Notes: generated from the sequence alone by a model not told the origin. A stretch of DNA of 64,000 nt from Roridomyces roridus (GCA_029378245.1 JARKIF010000135.1:23901-87900); one strand, 5' to 3'. Counted from the first letter of the stretch, positions 30,185-42,319 are shown. Numbers and translations: made by a program.

Positions 30185-33100
30185 GAGAGCTCAGAGGGGA
30201 CGAGGTGGGTGAAAGTGGGTGCAGCTATCCAAGCGAGTGGGTCCAAGGTTAAAAAGCCACAGCGGACTGATATCATCAAACACGCCCCGGCACGACCGGT
30301 CGACCCTATTTACTTCAGTACTGTTTCAAACTCGCATGCCAACATCTCTGATGGAAGCGTGACAAAGACTTCCGTCATCATCTCTTTCTTTCATTCCTCG
30401 GCTCCTGGTTCACGCTTCTCGCCACTGGCCCGTTCCTGCTTGGTACTCTTTTACGGCACCAGGAACGACCGTGTTCTTGGTGAGCAACACTGCCAATCCC
30501 TGCAGCTCTCTTGGCGATTCCCACCGCCAACGCGGCGGATGCGCAGGTCCGACTGCAATTGTACCCATTTACAGCATCTGGAAGCATTTGCTTATTCCCC
30601 GTTCTTTCGTTGCTGCCTCGTGCCCAGCGACTCAACAAAACCTCGGAAATATACAGCACTCCAAATGGGTTCAACACCTGCAAGTATATAGCGCCTATTT
30701 GAGGGGGCGTTTCATTGGTCAGAGCGGTGATCTATAACAAGCAATTTTCATCCAACTCGGCATCTCCGTGGGTGAAAATCGCAGGGGGAAACCCAGCCGC
30801 AGTTTGTCTGCCAATCACGACACATCATCACCGAGCGCGGCCGAGTCTTGGTCGGGACATTCCGCATGGGCTTCTTCACCGTGGGAGGCCGCGCCGTGGG
30901 CGCCCGCTGCATATCTTCTTCTCTAGACTGTGGGTCCCCTTCTGTTTGGAAGCCGAGATAACCTCAGCGGCGTAATGGCCATGACCACAGGCGCCGCTCG
31001 CACTCCACAAACGGCACTGCTGGCACCCAGCCCAAGCCTGCCCAAGCCAAAGTAACTTGACTCTTTCCGCTAGCCACGGAACGCGCCCGAGGGAATCGTG
31101 CATACGTGGCTCCACGTGGGGCGGTGTCACGGCAATGGCTGTTCTGGTGTTGGTGTTCTCGTTTAATTTTCTGCCTTCCGGGCGTACGGCAGGCATTTTG
31201 GGTTAGTTTTCCGGTCGTGGGGGTCCTGGTTCCTTGCGGCCCTGACAATCACCAGCTCCCATTGTCTGTCAGTGCACCATCCAACGATCCGGGCTCAATC
31301 CGGGCTTAAAATTACACTAGGACAGCCGCTGTCCAAGACTCTTTGCCGCGTGCCTAATTTTCCTTCTTCTTTTGGAGAGTGCGGTGATCCTTGGCACCGC
31401 ATATTGGGCGCGGCTACAAGCTCGTTTAGCCTGCTTGAATTCTTCCTTTCGCAAGTCCGTTCAACCGCCCATCAGGCCAAGTACAACGTTTTCGGTCACG
31501 GGTTCTGGCAGCGTCAGCGTTCGTAATGTTTGTGCAATCCATTCATTCCAGGTGTCCCCCGTCCGTGCAGAGATATAGAGATGCTCCCGGTTATCCGGGA
31601 AAAGTAATTTAGGAGTTGAACACAGTGATGTTAATCAGAGTTCAACGTCCAACAGCCGCTGCGTCATCACTGATTGGTTTCCCTTCCACAGAGGCGCTCA
31701 GTACTTATGAGGAACTTATTTCTCCTTGGCGATCCCGCCTAACACGGGGGCTCTTGAGGAGCAGACTCGGAGCGTCAAAATTTCTCCGACATCCCTGCGT
31801 CCGACGTATTTCGGGATTCTACCGGCACGGGCACTGATTTGCGCCGGCTCCCCAACACCACCTGACCCAGCCGCTGTCATGTGCATGTACCCCTGGCCCG
31901 AATTCAAAACAATTTGACTGCACGATAAATGGCTGACTTCGGCTATCCCCCAGAAACCGAGGGTCGGCCGGGTTCTACCGCTCCGGGAGATGATTAACGG
32001 CAAACGCAACTCTCACGCTGCTCGGTTGGGAATCTAATGGTGCTAAGGTGAGAGGATTAGCAGTCAGGCATCCCAGGCCCGAAGTAATGAAGAGATCGAT
32101 CCGGCGAACCAATTATCGTATTATGCACGACGGAAGCCGCCGAACTGAGTGAAAAGAAACGCCGTTGGATATTGAAATTGAGAACAGACGTGCGAGAAAC
32201 TTGATAATATTGCGTGCTCGACCTCCAGCGCCACAGGGTACGATTAACGACGTCTCGGTGGACGTCGGGTTCGGTTGTAAATGAAGCCCAGACTCAATTA
32301 CTTATCTCAGTGCTGCATTCATCGCATAGTAAAGATAAGGCCGGGTAAAGACGGCTCCGAGTTTACTAGCTTGTTTTTCAATGTCAATGTAAAGATCGGG
32401 TCTCCACTGACTCCTGATCTACGTGTCGGTACCAATCATTGCAGGTACCGGCCTGCAAGTTGAACTCCAAAAAATCGCTGGGCGTATATAGTTTCGGTTG
32501 AATGTACAAGTACCAGACCTATTGGAGACACGATGCGAGGGCCGGTACATGAAACGTTCAAATGCTTGGACACCGGGGTTTCCGAAGGTCCGAAGCCGAG
32601 CAATTCCGACAGGTCGAGGGAGTTCTTTGCCGCATTCCGGGAAACACGGCACGGAGATGAGCATTTGCTTCTGGAGGTTGTGAAATGAAAATGGGAAGCA
32701 AGCTTCATTGGGCCTCAGGGTCGATGGCGCCCGAGCCCGGGACCTCCATCGCAACAGGCCGAGGCCCATCTCATCTGAATTTTTGCTATCATTCCAAGGA
32801 AGCTTCATTTCCTTGACGAATGGAAATCGACTTCAGGTTACGGCAGTCCCGGGTCATCTCATGTCATCTCCAGTGTCCTTGAGCTCAGATGAGAATATTG
32901 CTCCTCTACGGATCAACTGTGGATACAATCTTGCGAAGCCGAGCCATTCCGAGATCGCTGCCCAAGTCGGACGCCGCAACGGAGCTCTTGGACGTATTCC
33001 GGGCAGCACGGCACGAAGTTGAGCGCTGGCGACATATTAGGGGTTTTCAAAGTTAGATTTTTCACTCGATTATTCACTTTATTTCATTCGCATTTTTCAC

Positions 33101-33268
33101 CTTCCAAATTTGGCAACGAAAGTGAATAAGAAAAAAGAAGTGAAACAAGGTCGAGGGCTGTTTCATTTATTTATTCACTTTGAAACAGACCCCGTGACAT
33201 CCCTATTTGCACGCGTCTTCAAGCCGTGCGCTCGATCGAATCCTCCGCTCTACATCATCATCTCCTTG
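30185..33268. other. Gene-poor region, 3.1 kb
   Basis: No recognisable gene. The middle (30.7-32.3 kb) shows nothing beyond random open frames. The right part contains diverged repeated units: the stretch around 32580-32660 is loosely repeated at 32925-33030 (CGAAGCCGAGC..ATTCCG ... GTATTCCGGG..CACGGCACG). There is also an AT-rich zone at 33045-33185 with several ATTCACTT/AAGTGAAT elements in both orientations just before the AT-hook gene. Confidence 0.45.
32756..32813 (+). repeat. 57-bp direct repeat, left copy
   Basis: AGGCCGAG...CATTCCAAGGAAGCTTCATTTCC. About 90% identical by eye to the copy at 34808-34863. The two flank the AT-hook gene about 2 kb apart. Confidence 0.65.
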
Positions 33269-34781
33269 ATGGCCCCCAAGAAAAAAGCAAAGGACATGAC
33301 CATCGAGGGTCTCCAAGCACAAATCAGCGCGGCCGAGACCAAAGTAGCCAAAAAGCGTGGTCGTCCGCGCAAGGACTCGGTGCCGCAGCCGGACGTTGTG
33401 GACCAGCCCAAGGCCAAACGCGGACGCAAGGCTGCTGCTGCCGAAGACGTCCCGCTGGCAGCTGCCAAGGTAAAGGCCGAAAAGGAACCGGAGGTCCCCG
33501 TGCCGTCCCCCAAGTACGTCTTCTTTTCACACCCTCTTCTGACTTCTGACGGCATCTAGGTGGAAAAACGAGCCGCACCTCACGCAAAAGATTCTCGGGT
33601 TCATCGAGCCTCGGGAGAGATGCCGCACCTCGCTCAACATGTCGAAAGGGACGGGGGAGGATGCCGGCGAGCATGACGAGAAGACGCAGACGGCGTGGTT
33701 TAAGGAGATCGCTGTCGAGGTGCTCCAGAAGGATCCGAGCGGGCGGTGGGCGGAATTCGACGCGGAGAGGCTCTTCCCAGTCATCCGCAATCGTATCGGT
33801 CGGTGCGTCGACATCGTACGCTCTACCTGGCTGATTACTCACACCTGATTCGGATGCAGGCTTCGTACCAAGTTCGTCAAATGCCAGAAGCTCCTTGGCG
33901 AGACGGGGAGCGGTATTGTCATGGATGACAGGGAAGATGAGCTGGCCGGGAACTTCAGAAACATCTGGGGTGTGTCGTCTTTCTTGTGCACCTCCTCTCA
34001 GTGCTGACTCTCGCAGACCAGGTGCTTGGGATGTGTCCCGAGTACAAGCGGCTCCATGCGCTGCTCGCCAGTAGCCCCGTGTACGACAAGTCCGCGTGCT
34101 CCAACAGCGGGACCGCCCTCGATTCCGACCTCAGCATTCTCCTCCGCCAGTCGTCGACCCCTTCCACCGAAAACCTCCTCGAGATCAACGACTCGGATGC
34201 TGACGACGACGAGCTGGAGTCCTCGGAGCGTGGCACGTCTCTTCCCCCCGTCGCTGCCCTCTTTGGCTCCGACGACATCGTGGCCACACCCATCCCAAAA
34301 AAAGCTGCCACTACCACTGTCCCAGCCAAGACCAAGGTGGAGACGAAGACCGAGACGAAGGGACCGGTTCAGAACGCAGGTATGGGTCCCACACACACCC
34401 TCCTCGTCTCTACTTATCTTTTCATCAGGTCAGAAACGTCGCAACAACATGCTCTCCGCCATCGAGGACATCAACGCCAAGCAGTCGGACATGCTACTGT
34501 CTGTCACCAAGATGAAGCTCGGCCAGAAGGCGACGCAGGAGGCAGCAGAGCGGGCAGCACGATTCAAGGAGGCGGAGGCGGCGCGCCAGTTTCAGCGGGA
34601 GGAGGCAGAGCTTGGGCGCGCGCACGAGCGGGAGATGATGGATAAGAAGCTCGAGTTGGTGAGAATCCAGCACGGGCAGCCCATGGCGATGGGGATGGGC
34701 AATAGCGGGGCAATGGGCAATGGCAGTCAGATGCGTGTCGGCGATGGCAGCCTCATTTCGCTTCTGCCGGTTTCGAAATAA
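33269..34781 (+). CDS. AT-hook DNA-binding protein with SANT/MADF-like domain
   Basis: Nuclear DNA-binding protein. Exon 1 (33269-33513) starts MAPKKKAKDMTIEGLQ and holds an AT-hook, KKRGRPRKDS, plus a second basic RGRK patch; AT-hooks bind the minor groove of AT-rich DNA. The intron 33514-33559 joins to WKNEPHLTQKILGFIEP, the start of a Myb/SANT- or MADF-like three-helix region (TAWFKEIAVEVL, FPVIRNRIGRLRTKFVKCQKLL) spanning two more introns. The next exon has a CPEYKRLHALLASSP segment and an acidic Ser-rich linker (NDSDADDDELESSE). The last exon is a long charged coiled coil (MLSAIEDINAKQSDMLLSVTK ... EEAELGRAHEREMMDKKLELV) with a Met/Gly-rich end. This layout is common in lineage-specific fungal proteins of unknown role and also in accessory proteins of DNA transposons. 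It is framed by two 57-bp direct repeats. Frame intact. Confidence 0.65.
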
Positions 34782-34807
34782 ATCGGAGTCAGGGTCAACG
34801 AGGCACA

Positions 34808-34863
34808 AGGCCGAGCCCATCTCTTCTCAATTTCTGCTATCATTCCAAGGAAGCTTCATTTCC
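34808..34863 (+). repeat. 57-bp direct repeat, right copy
   Basis: Second copy of the 32756-32813 repeat, starting 26 bases after the stop codon of the AT-hook gene. Confidence 0.65.
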
Positions 34864-36145
34864 CTGCGCCTCAGGTAAAAAAAAAGTCTCGGGTCTCCAA
34901 CGCGGTCCACGTCGTCTTTGAGATTGAGATAAAGATAAGACCGAGCGGGCCGGATCTGGCCGGATACAATTCCCGTGACCGTTAGGTAAGGGTTTCTATA
35001 TTCCCGCTACCGTTAGGTAAGGGTTTCTTATAGGGAGTACCTTTTGACAGCACAGTCGGTAAATCACACTTTTCGTCAGCAGCTTTAGTCACAAGCACAT
35101 TTTGGCTGGAGCTGCAGGAATGCCGGTTTCTCGGCACGGATCGGCTTGTGTCTTGTGACCTGCTGACGAACAATGGTTTGCGTAAACAACATCATCATCG
35201 TCATTTCCTCTCCACCTAGACCTTGCCCTTCGCGCCTTCGCTGGAAACCCTCAATCCGCCACCGTGGCCTTTCTGTCTCCTCATATAACTAGGTATTGCT
35301 TTGCAGTTTGAATCCAATCGATCGCTCCGAGTCTCGCTCGTCGCCCAGTGGACTTGACATCAACAACTGGGATACCTTCTTGCGAATCCGACGTTGAAAA
35401 GAAGACATCCTTCAGCTCTCTGGCACATGCTCGCCGTGTCAGGCTGCAACTCTGGTCCAAGGGGCAAGACGAGGCCGCACATGTTATCGAGGGATGGCCA
35501 AGACAGCGGAATCGTTGAGGCGCGTGCGTGAGATGGCAGATCTGACATAGTACGGCGGCATACAGCTCGGGCTATCCAACCTAAAGACGACGAAGAATCA
35601 TTATGCCGTGAGCCGTGGCCTGCTCCCTGGAAGACAATTGCTCAGGGCCAATGCAAGTGCGTTTTACATCTTTTGTTCTCCGTCGCTCCTTGAATCTCAT
35701 GCTAGGCTGTCTAACACAATGATTGGAGAACACGCCTGCAGTGCACACATAATATGTCCGCACTCCCATCCCTCACTTGGCAACCTTTGCGTTGGAGTCT
35801 CGACCTCGGGCGGTCACGGCTTAGATCTGTGGTATGGCTATTTGCTTTGACAATATTCTGACCGCTGACCCTCTCACAGAACGCGGGAGATCGGTGCAAG
35901 AACTACCTAACAGCGAGGTCTTCGCGAGGTTGCCGAGCTCCGAGAACCAGGTAAGTGTCGACGCCTGCAACCTTTCGGTTCGCTGAACCCCGTCCATCCA
36001 TACCCATTCTTTGGCCAGAAAACCTCCTGCCAGTCTTTCCAACCCTTTCCATCAATCTCTACCGTGATACTGGCTCAGTGTATATATATATTCGCTGATT
36101 GCTGTGCTGGACTCGGGAATGGATTGTTTTGGAACCTTTTTGTCC
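34864..36145. other. Intergenic stretch left of the retrotransposon
   Basis: Carries a two-unit 31-bp tandem repeat near its left end and otherwise no supported gene. A segment around 35040-35130 resembles loosely the segment at 43530-43610 on the other side of the retrotransposon (TTTTGACAGC ... CAGCACATTTTGGCTGG-like). Confidence 0.4.
34969..35030. repeat. 31-bp tandem repeat, two units
   Basis: Two adjacent units of ATTCCCG(T/C)..ACCGTTAGGTAAGGGTTTCT type, differing at about two positions. Confidence 0.7.
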
Positions 36146-36150
36146 GCCGC
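36146..36150. repeat. Target-site duplication, left (GCCGC)
   Basis: Five bases directly before the left LTR; identical to the five bases directly after the right LTR (42796-42800). Five-base duplications are typical for Ty3/Gypsy integrases. Confidence 0.85.
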
Positions 36151-36625
36151 TGTCACGACAAGACTTGTTTCACGCGTCCAACAGCGGTAAGATGCTGTGG
36201 ATTGGGTAGTGCGCTACTAAAGCTCGTAAAATGAACTGAATAAAAGTCTAGGAGAGGGTACAGAATACGACGACTAGCTACTGCTTTTATACTATGAGGA
36301 ATAGATCTACGATGCTACACTAATTGTCCTGGCTTCCGACATGCACTATTGTCCTGCACCGTTGTCGTCTCCTATTGTCATGTCTACACCGTGTTCATCA
36401 TAGAAGCCTGTCATGATCTGACAGTTCACTGATCGAAAACTCCTTCCCTCATCCACGCTGTCGTTCATAAATATGAAACTGTCCCACGTCTTTAAATAAT
36501 GTCTTCCTCGGCTTCTTCCTCAATCCGATCGAGACGGGGTTCCCAGGACTTTAGCGCTGTACGGCGCCAATGCTTATCTGGTTTGTTTGGCGTTGTCACG
36601 TGCGCAAATAGATCAGCGCGTGACA
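36151..36625 (-). repeat. 3' LTR
   Basis: 475-bp direct repeat of 42321-42795 with TG...CA ends. Besides U3-R-U5 it encodes, on the minus strand, the last 44 codons of pol, whose stop codon is at 36492-36494. Confidence 0.93.
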
Positions 36626-39600
36626 TTACCCCCTCTCTAGGATCGACGTCCTCGTCGATGTCGACAAAACGATTTTCATCGTGAATAAATAATTTCTTCT
36701 TTAAATATGGTTGGAATTCCATCTTTGGGACGAATCTTTTGCATTCGCCGTCCCAAAATCCAGCCGGGAGCGTGGGTAGCGCCCTGACGTCAATGCTGTG
36801 TTCCCTGTTATATTTATCCAACAGCTTCTTCACATGCGTCAAGTTACGCGATGGTTCCCACGTCCTTTCTCCCATCGGATAGTTCTTCCACTTTATTAAA
36901 TATTGAAAACCGCGTCCCATCTTGCGGTGTTTAAGTATCTCCTCCACCTCATATTCCTCCTCACCGGATATGATCTTCGGCGGCGGCCGCTTCTCCCTTC
37001 GATTCTCGGGCGGTTCCGTATACGGTGTGAGAATCGCCTCGTTGAACACCGGATGTGACTTGTCCGTGCTCGGCAATTTCAACCTATAGGAAGATGCTCC
37101 GACTTTCTCCAGGACTTCGTACGGTCCGAGCCTCCTATCTCCCAGCTTCTTCGAGGGTCTATCCGTCTGAATGTTCGTCGCCTCGATCCAGACCTTGTCT
37201 CCCTTTTTAAATACCGGCGCTGGTCGCCGTCGTAAATTGTATGATTTTTCCATCGTTTTCTGTGTTTTTTCTAATGCCGCGGTCGCCTCATCGCGGATCT
37301 TTTTCATTTTCTTGCCGAACTCGTCGGCAGCCTCGTTCCTCGTCTCCACGGCATTCTCAATCCCTTTCCAAGGGTGATAGCCAGTGTTTAAATAAAACGG
37401 CGAGGCCTTCGTTGCCGAACTGGCCTTGTCGTTGTAACAGAACTCCGCCAGGGAGAGCCATTCGGCCCAGTCCGTTTGGTGATAATTGATAAATATCCGG
37501 AGATACTTCTCGATCTCCTGGTTCATCCGTTCCGTCTGCCCGTCGGTTATCGGATGGTGTGCCGTACTTGGGTTCATTTCGATCCCTAGGATCTTATTGA
37601 GCTCCCTCATAAAGCCTCCTACATATCTCGGATCCCGATCCGAGATGATCTTTCGAGGTACCCCGTGATATCTAATCACGCGGTCGCGTGTCAAACGCGC
37701 AACTCCTTCAGCCGTGATTTCCATGGTCGTGGGCTCCACGTGAATCATTTTGCTGAACGTGTCGACCCAGACTTGAATAGCATTGTGGCCGTTGCTTATC
37801 GGCAACGGCCCGATCAAGTCCATCGAAATGATCTGCCAGGGGCCTTCCGCAATCTTGTGCGGGTTCAGCTTGCCCTGCTTGTGTCGAAGAACTCGTGACC
37901 TCTGACACGCTTCGCACGACTTTACATACTCGGAAACGTTGTTGCCGAGCTTCGGCCACCAGTAGTTTCGTTCAACGAGTTCCTGGGTCCGGTTCCCTCC
38001 AGGGTGTCCCACGATCGCCGGATCGTGATGGAGTCCAATAATTTTATTTCTAAGTTCCGTGTTATGCGGAACGTAAATAAGGCCATTGTAATAAACAATG
38101 CCATCCTCCTCCTCCCATCTAGGGAGTTTCTTCAATAAGGCAGACCTAACGCTGCCGTCCCTTTTGCGTTCCGCTCGGATCTCTTCCAAAAGATCCTTCT
38201 CGACGCCTTCGAGCGTGATCTCCTGCGCTCGGAAATATTCGGGTTTAAGCAAGACAATTTCCTGATTATCTTCCTTCCCCTGGTCATGATCCGCCCTGCG
38301 GGATAATAAATCGGCCTGCTTATTCAAAGCTCCGGGCCGGTGCCGTAACGAGAAGTCGTACTGCGACAACTCGATGATCCATCGTGCCTGCCGACGATTG
38401 ATTTTCTGCAGCTTTTTGAAGTACTGGAGGTTCTTGTGATCCGTCAGAACCTCGAACGTGTGCCTTGCACCGAGTAGGAATTGCCTCCACTCATCAAGAG
38501 CGAGCATGATTGCGAGCATCTCTTTGTCATAGATCTCGTAATTCCTTTCGGTGTCGCTCATGCCGTGAGACATGAAAGCGACAGGCCTCCACACTCCTTC
38601 CTGGAGTTGGCTGAGCACTGCTCCAACTGCTCCGTCCGATGCATCGGCCTCAAGCCGATATTCCCCGTCGTCCGTTGGCAAAGCCAATACGACATCCTCT
38701 GCGATCCGTTCCTTCAACTTGTTGATCGCCGCCTCCTGTTCCGGTCCCCAGGACCACGCGACCTTCCCCGTCAGCTTAGTGAGGGGCCTGGCAATGTCGG
38801 CAAAGCCGCGGACAAATCACCGATAAAAGTTAACAAAGCCCAGGAACGCCTGCACTTGCTTGACGTTCTTTGGCATGGGCCACTCCATGATCCCTTTGAT
38901 TTTCACCGGGTCCATCCGCATGGAGTTGTGGGAAATAATTACCCCAAGGTATTCGATCTCCGTCTTCTCGAATTCACATTTCTCGGGTTTCAAGAATAAT
39001 TTATTCTTCTCTAACGTCTCCAGGACGCGTGACACAATCCGTCTATGCTCCTCTAGGGAGTCCGTGTAAATTAAGATGTCATCCAGGTAGACGATCACAT
39101 GGCCCTCGTTGATGAGATCCCGAAGAATGTCGTTCATCATCGTTTGGAACGTGGCCGGTGAATTGGTCAACCCAAAGAACATCACGAGCGGCTCGAACAA
39201 TCCCCGATTGGTCCGAAAAGCCGCTTTCCACTCATCTCCTTCTTTGATCCGTACGTTGTTGTAACCCCAACGTATGTCAAGCTTGGAGAAGAATCTTGCT
39301 CCTCGGAGTTTGTTGACCAGCTCCGAGATTAGAGGCAACGGGTACTTGTTCTTCACCGTCATCTCGTTGAGCTTCCGGTAATCCTGTACCGGTCGAAGGG
39401 ACCCATCCTTCTTTTAATAAAGAAAAATGCCGAGGCCATCGGCGACTTGGATGGTCTGATCCGTCCACTCTTGAGATTCTCTTCAAGAAACTCGTTCAGC
39501 TTTTCTTGTTCGCCCAACGAGAGTGGATAGATCTTGCAATCGACAGCCTTTGATCCGGGCTTTAACTCGATCGCATGGTCCCAAGGCCGTTTCTCCGGCA

Positions 39601-40723
39601 ATGAGTCAAAAGACTCTTTTGCGAAAACCTTGACGTACTCCCGGTATTGCTCCGGGATCTTGTCTTCCGTCAATTTCTCTTTTTCTGCCGAAGCCTGTTC
39701 GGCCATCTGCTGTGCCTGCGTTGCCTTGCTCCGCAGCTCCACAACAGGCGCAAAGTCGACCAGTAGGATCGACTCGCCTTCTTCCACCGCTTCCTCCCGT
39801 GTGACACCTTTTCCGGCTTCCAGTCCGGTCATGCCACACTCAGCCGGACATCGGCTGAACTTCATTGTCTGGTCCTGCCAGTTGATCTCTGGGTTGTGTT
39901 TAAACAACCAGTCGTACCCAATAAATACACGTGCTTTGCCTAAGCCCGTGATCAGGAACTTCTGTCTTTCGACATGCGGGCCAATAGACATGATCATCTC
40001 CACGTAATGGGTGATCTTGCCTTTCGTGTTCTCGGTCCCGTCGGCATTCCTGGCCACAATCGGCATGTCGAGTTTTTTAAGCTCGAAGCCTTCGGCCTTG
40101 GCATAGTCCCTGTCCATGCACGTGGTGGTACACCCGTTGTCCAGCAACGCACGAATGGAACGTGTTTTCCCCGTGTCCAGTGCTTCCAGCTGGACTGCCA
40201 CCAACATCTCATGGTGGACACGTTGCCTTTGGAACTCACGCAGCTCCTGAGCTAGGCGTTGTTCCGTCTCTCCCATAGCACGGCGTGCCAGCCATTGTGC
40301 AGCCTCTTTCTTCCTGAGACCGAACGGCACCCGTGTATGCTTAGGCGCTACCTCCTCTTTCAAGGATTGAGCCTCCGCGACATCGTCGCCCTTTTTCTTC
40401 TCACCATTTTTATCACTGGTTTGGGTTCCAGGGGCCTTTTTAAAAGCGCTCCAGCGCTTGTTCTCGTCATCCATGCGTCGATTCTTTAAGTTACGTTTCC
40501 GGTTCTGATTCTCCAAAATACGTATTTTTTGTGGCTTTTCTACTTCGCCTACAAGAAATTCTTGTATACTACGTTGTAGGCTAGTTTTTTCTACATAATT
40601 TACAGGTACACTATTTTGCACATTGTTCGTGCTGTCCGTATCCGCCTCTAGCGGCGTAAACTGTCCATGGATAATAGATACAGGAGGGCACACCGGTTCG
40701 GCCTTGACCGGGCGCCCTAGCAA
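36492..40723 (-). pseudogene. pol: pol polyprotein (protease-RT-RNase H-integrase-chromodomain), disrupted
   Basis: Processes the element proteins, copies RNA into DNA and inserts it. Order read from the minus strand: a linker, the protease site ALLDNGCTT followed by FIGYDW, the RT start WDHAIELKPGS...SKSPMASAFFFIK, RT palm IVYLDDILIYT, RNase H VLTDHKNLQYF region with DASDGAVGAVLSQ, and the integrase zinc finger (HHDPAIVGHPGG ... CEACQRSR). The integrase catalytic core follows with D in MDLIGPLP, D in IISDRDPRY and E in MNQEIEKYL, then a chromodomain YEVEEILKHRKMGRGFQYLIKWKNY. Two defects: the frame shifts at about 39405-39415 (right after FFFIK), and a TGA at about 38815-38817 replaces an Arg codon after NFYR, consistent with a CGA-to-TGA change at a CpG. 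The protease triad reads DNG rather than the usual DSG/DTG. Gag and pol overlap in the -1 frame at a run of five T. Confidence 0.88.
36629..36638 (-). other. Polypurine tract
   Basis: On the minus strand AGAGAGGGGG lies three bases before the 3' LTR, the place where plus-strand DNA synthesis is primed. It is inside the pol reading frame (codons for Arg-Glu-Gly). Confidence 0.75.
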
Positions 40724-41631
40724 AAACCCTTCTCACGGAGGATCGTGGCCAACGCCTGCAGATCCTCCTGAGAATAATCATCGGTCTTGATCGACCGGAT
40801 ATTAAAACGCTTCTTGGGAGGCTCCGGGCACTCCCGCTTCATGTGGCCCTCCTTGCCACAATTATAGCATTTGAACGCGGCCTGCCGCGTTCGGTCCACA
40901 TCCATCGGTGCCGGGTTTCCGGGAGTGACCCGAGTGGCTAGATGGGGGGCTGTCCCCTGAGGTCTAGGCGGCGGCACCAGTGCCGTGGCCTTGGGGAATT
41001 TGGGCGGCGGCTGCTGTTGCGCCGGCGTCCAAAACATTCCACCTCCCGCTCCCCAGCGAGAGTTGATGAGCTTCCCGCGCTCAATGATGCCGTTGATCGT
41101 CATCAACCGGTTTTTCAATCCGGGGTAGGTCCCCGGGATCTCGACGCCACCAGCGTACAGCTGTTTGCGTACCTGGTCCGAGACCAGGATTTCCAGTGCT
41201 TGGCACAAAAAGGTGTCGTGCAGCACATTTCCGGGCGCGTAGCCCGCCTGCTCCGCGTTCAGCTCGAACGACTGGAGGAAGTCGGCCAGGGTGGACGTTC
41301 CCTGCCGAGTGTTCATCAGGCGCAACAGCGCCGTCTCCTTGACATTCTGATCCGCGAACGTCGACTCCAACTCCGTCATAAACTCCGCAAAGGAGGGACG
41401 GGGTTGATCAAGGCGAAAGTGTTTCGCCTTCCAATTGCGTGACCAGTTTCCGGCCGGACACGCACTACTCTTCTCGTCGCCCAGCAACGAGAGCACGAAA
41501 AAGATTCGTCTATGATCCGAATCGAAATCGTGTTCATACGCCATGAGGTAAGTCGTGACGTTGTCGATCCAAGTTTCCCACTTGGATTTGTCGTTGCCGT
41601 CAAACGGCGGGGGCATCCGGGCCAGCGTCAT
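40717..41631 (-). CDS. gag: Gag (capsid/nucleocapsid) of the chromovirus
   Basis: Structural protein of at least 304 residues that would form the intracellular particle. It starts MTLARMPPPFDGNDKSKWETW at 41631, the usual opening of the fungal gag capsid domain. Then come FAEFMTELESTFADQNVKETA and the capsid C-terminal region (STLADFLQSFELNAEQAGY), a Pro-rich linker with PAPMDVDRTRQ, and one CCHC zinc knuckle CYNCGKEGHMKREC for RNA binding. The same frame is open upstream to about 41790 without another ATG, and a separate Pro-rich frame (MSHHGSPIHYDQPQ) overlaps it, so the true start may be farther up. The TAG stop follows a run of T, and pol begins in the -1 frame just there. Confidence 0.85.
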   Translation of the reverse strand: MTLARMPPPFDGNDKSKWETWIDNVTTYLMAYEHDFDSDHRRIFFVLSLLGDEKSSACPAGNWSRNWKAKHFRLDQPRPSFAEFMTELESTFADQNVKETALLRLMNTRQGTSTLADFLQSFELNAEQAGYAPGNVLHDTFLCQALEILVSDQVRKQLYAGGVEIPGTYPGLKNRLMTINGIIERGKLINSRWGAGGGMFWTPAQQQPPPKFPKATALVPPPRPQGTAPHLATRVTPGNPAPMDVDRTRQAAFKCYNCGKEGHMKRECPEPPKKRFNIRSIKTDDYSQEDLQALATILREKGFC

Positions 41632-42307
41632 CTTTGCTGGTGCCGGGCGTGGGGGGAGGGCCTGAAGTAACTCAGTCAGGCCATGCTGGGCGGGGATGGA
41701 GTCGGGTCGGGTAGGAAGAGGGCGAGGGGGAGAGCGGGTAGGAGGGCGGGATGGGTAATTTGGGGGGAGTAGACAGCCTGAGGCTGGTCATAGTGGATGG
41801 GGCTGCCGTGATGGGACATGGCAGGGGTGGCGGTGTGGAAGGTGTGGTGGGTGGTGGCGGAAGCGGCCAAGAGTTGGTCCGCTACGGAACGGGCTTCACG
41901 GCTAGAGGTGCCGGAAGAGGAGGATGATGGTGCGCGAAACGCCGTCGCGGCTTGGGTAGGAGCGGCACGAAGCCGGTGGTGGGTTTCTCGGTCGGAACGC
42001 TTGCCGATAGAACAGACCCGGGCCTTCTACGACTCTCCCGGTATCTGCGCGAGGGTACTCTCCGAAGATTGCCACCCGAACGCCAACGTCTGCTATTGTG
42101 CGGGGACGGACTCAACGTTTCCCGTAGCACAGCGACTGTCTATCAAAATAGTTCGACCAGAGATTGGCGCTTGTTTAACGTCGCGATTTAACGACGTGAC
42201 GCTTGTGGTATGAGTGGATCTTCAATTACGAGAATCCAAGTAGTGGGGGAGGGACGCCGAGGCGTATGGAAAGGATATGTCGGGGGGAGGTAAGAGCGGT
42301 ATGAGGG

Positions 42308-42319
42308 TAGACTTTTATT
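42308..42319 (-). other. Primer-binding site, self-priming type
   Basis: One base inside the 5' LTR boundary. On the minus strand it reads AATAAAAGTCTA, exactly complementary to TAGACTTTTATT inside the LTR (42409-42420 and 36239-36250). I found no match here to the usual start of a tRNA-primed site such as TGGTA. Confidence 0.7.

Noticed and set aside
38481..38999. Plus-strand frame of 172 codons inside the retrotransposon
   Set aside because: Antisense to the RT/RNase H region, whose minus-strand coding is certain.
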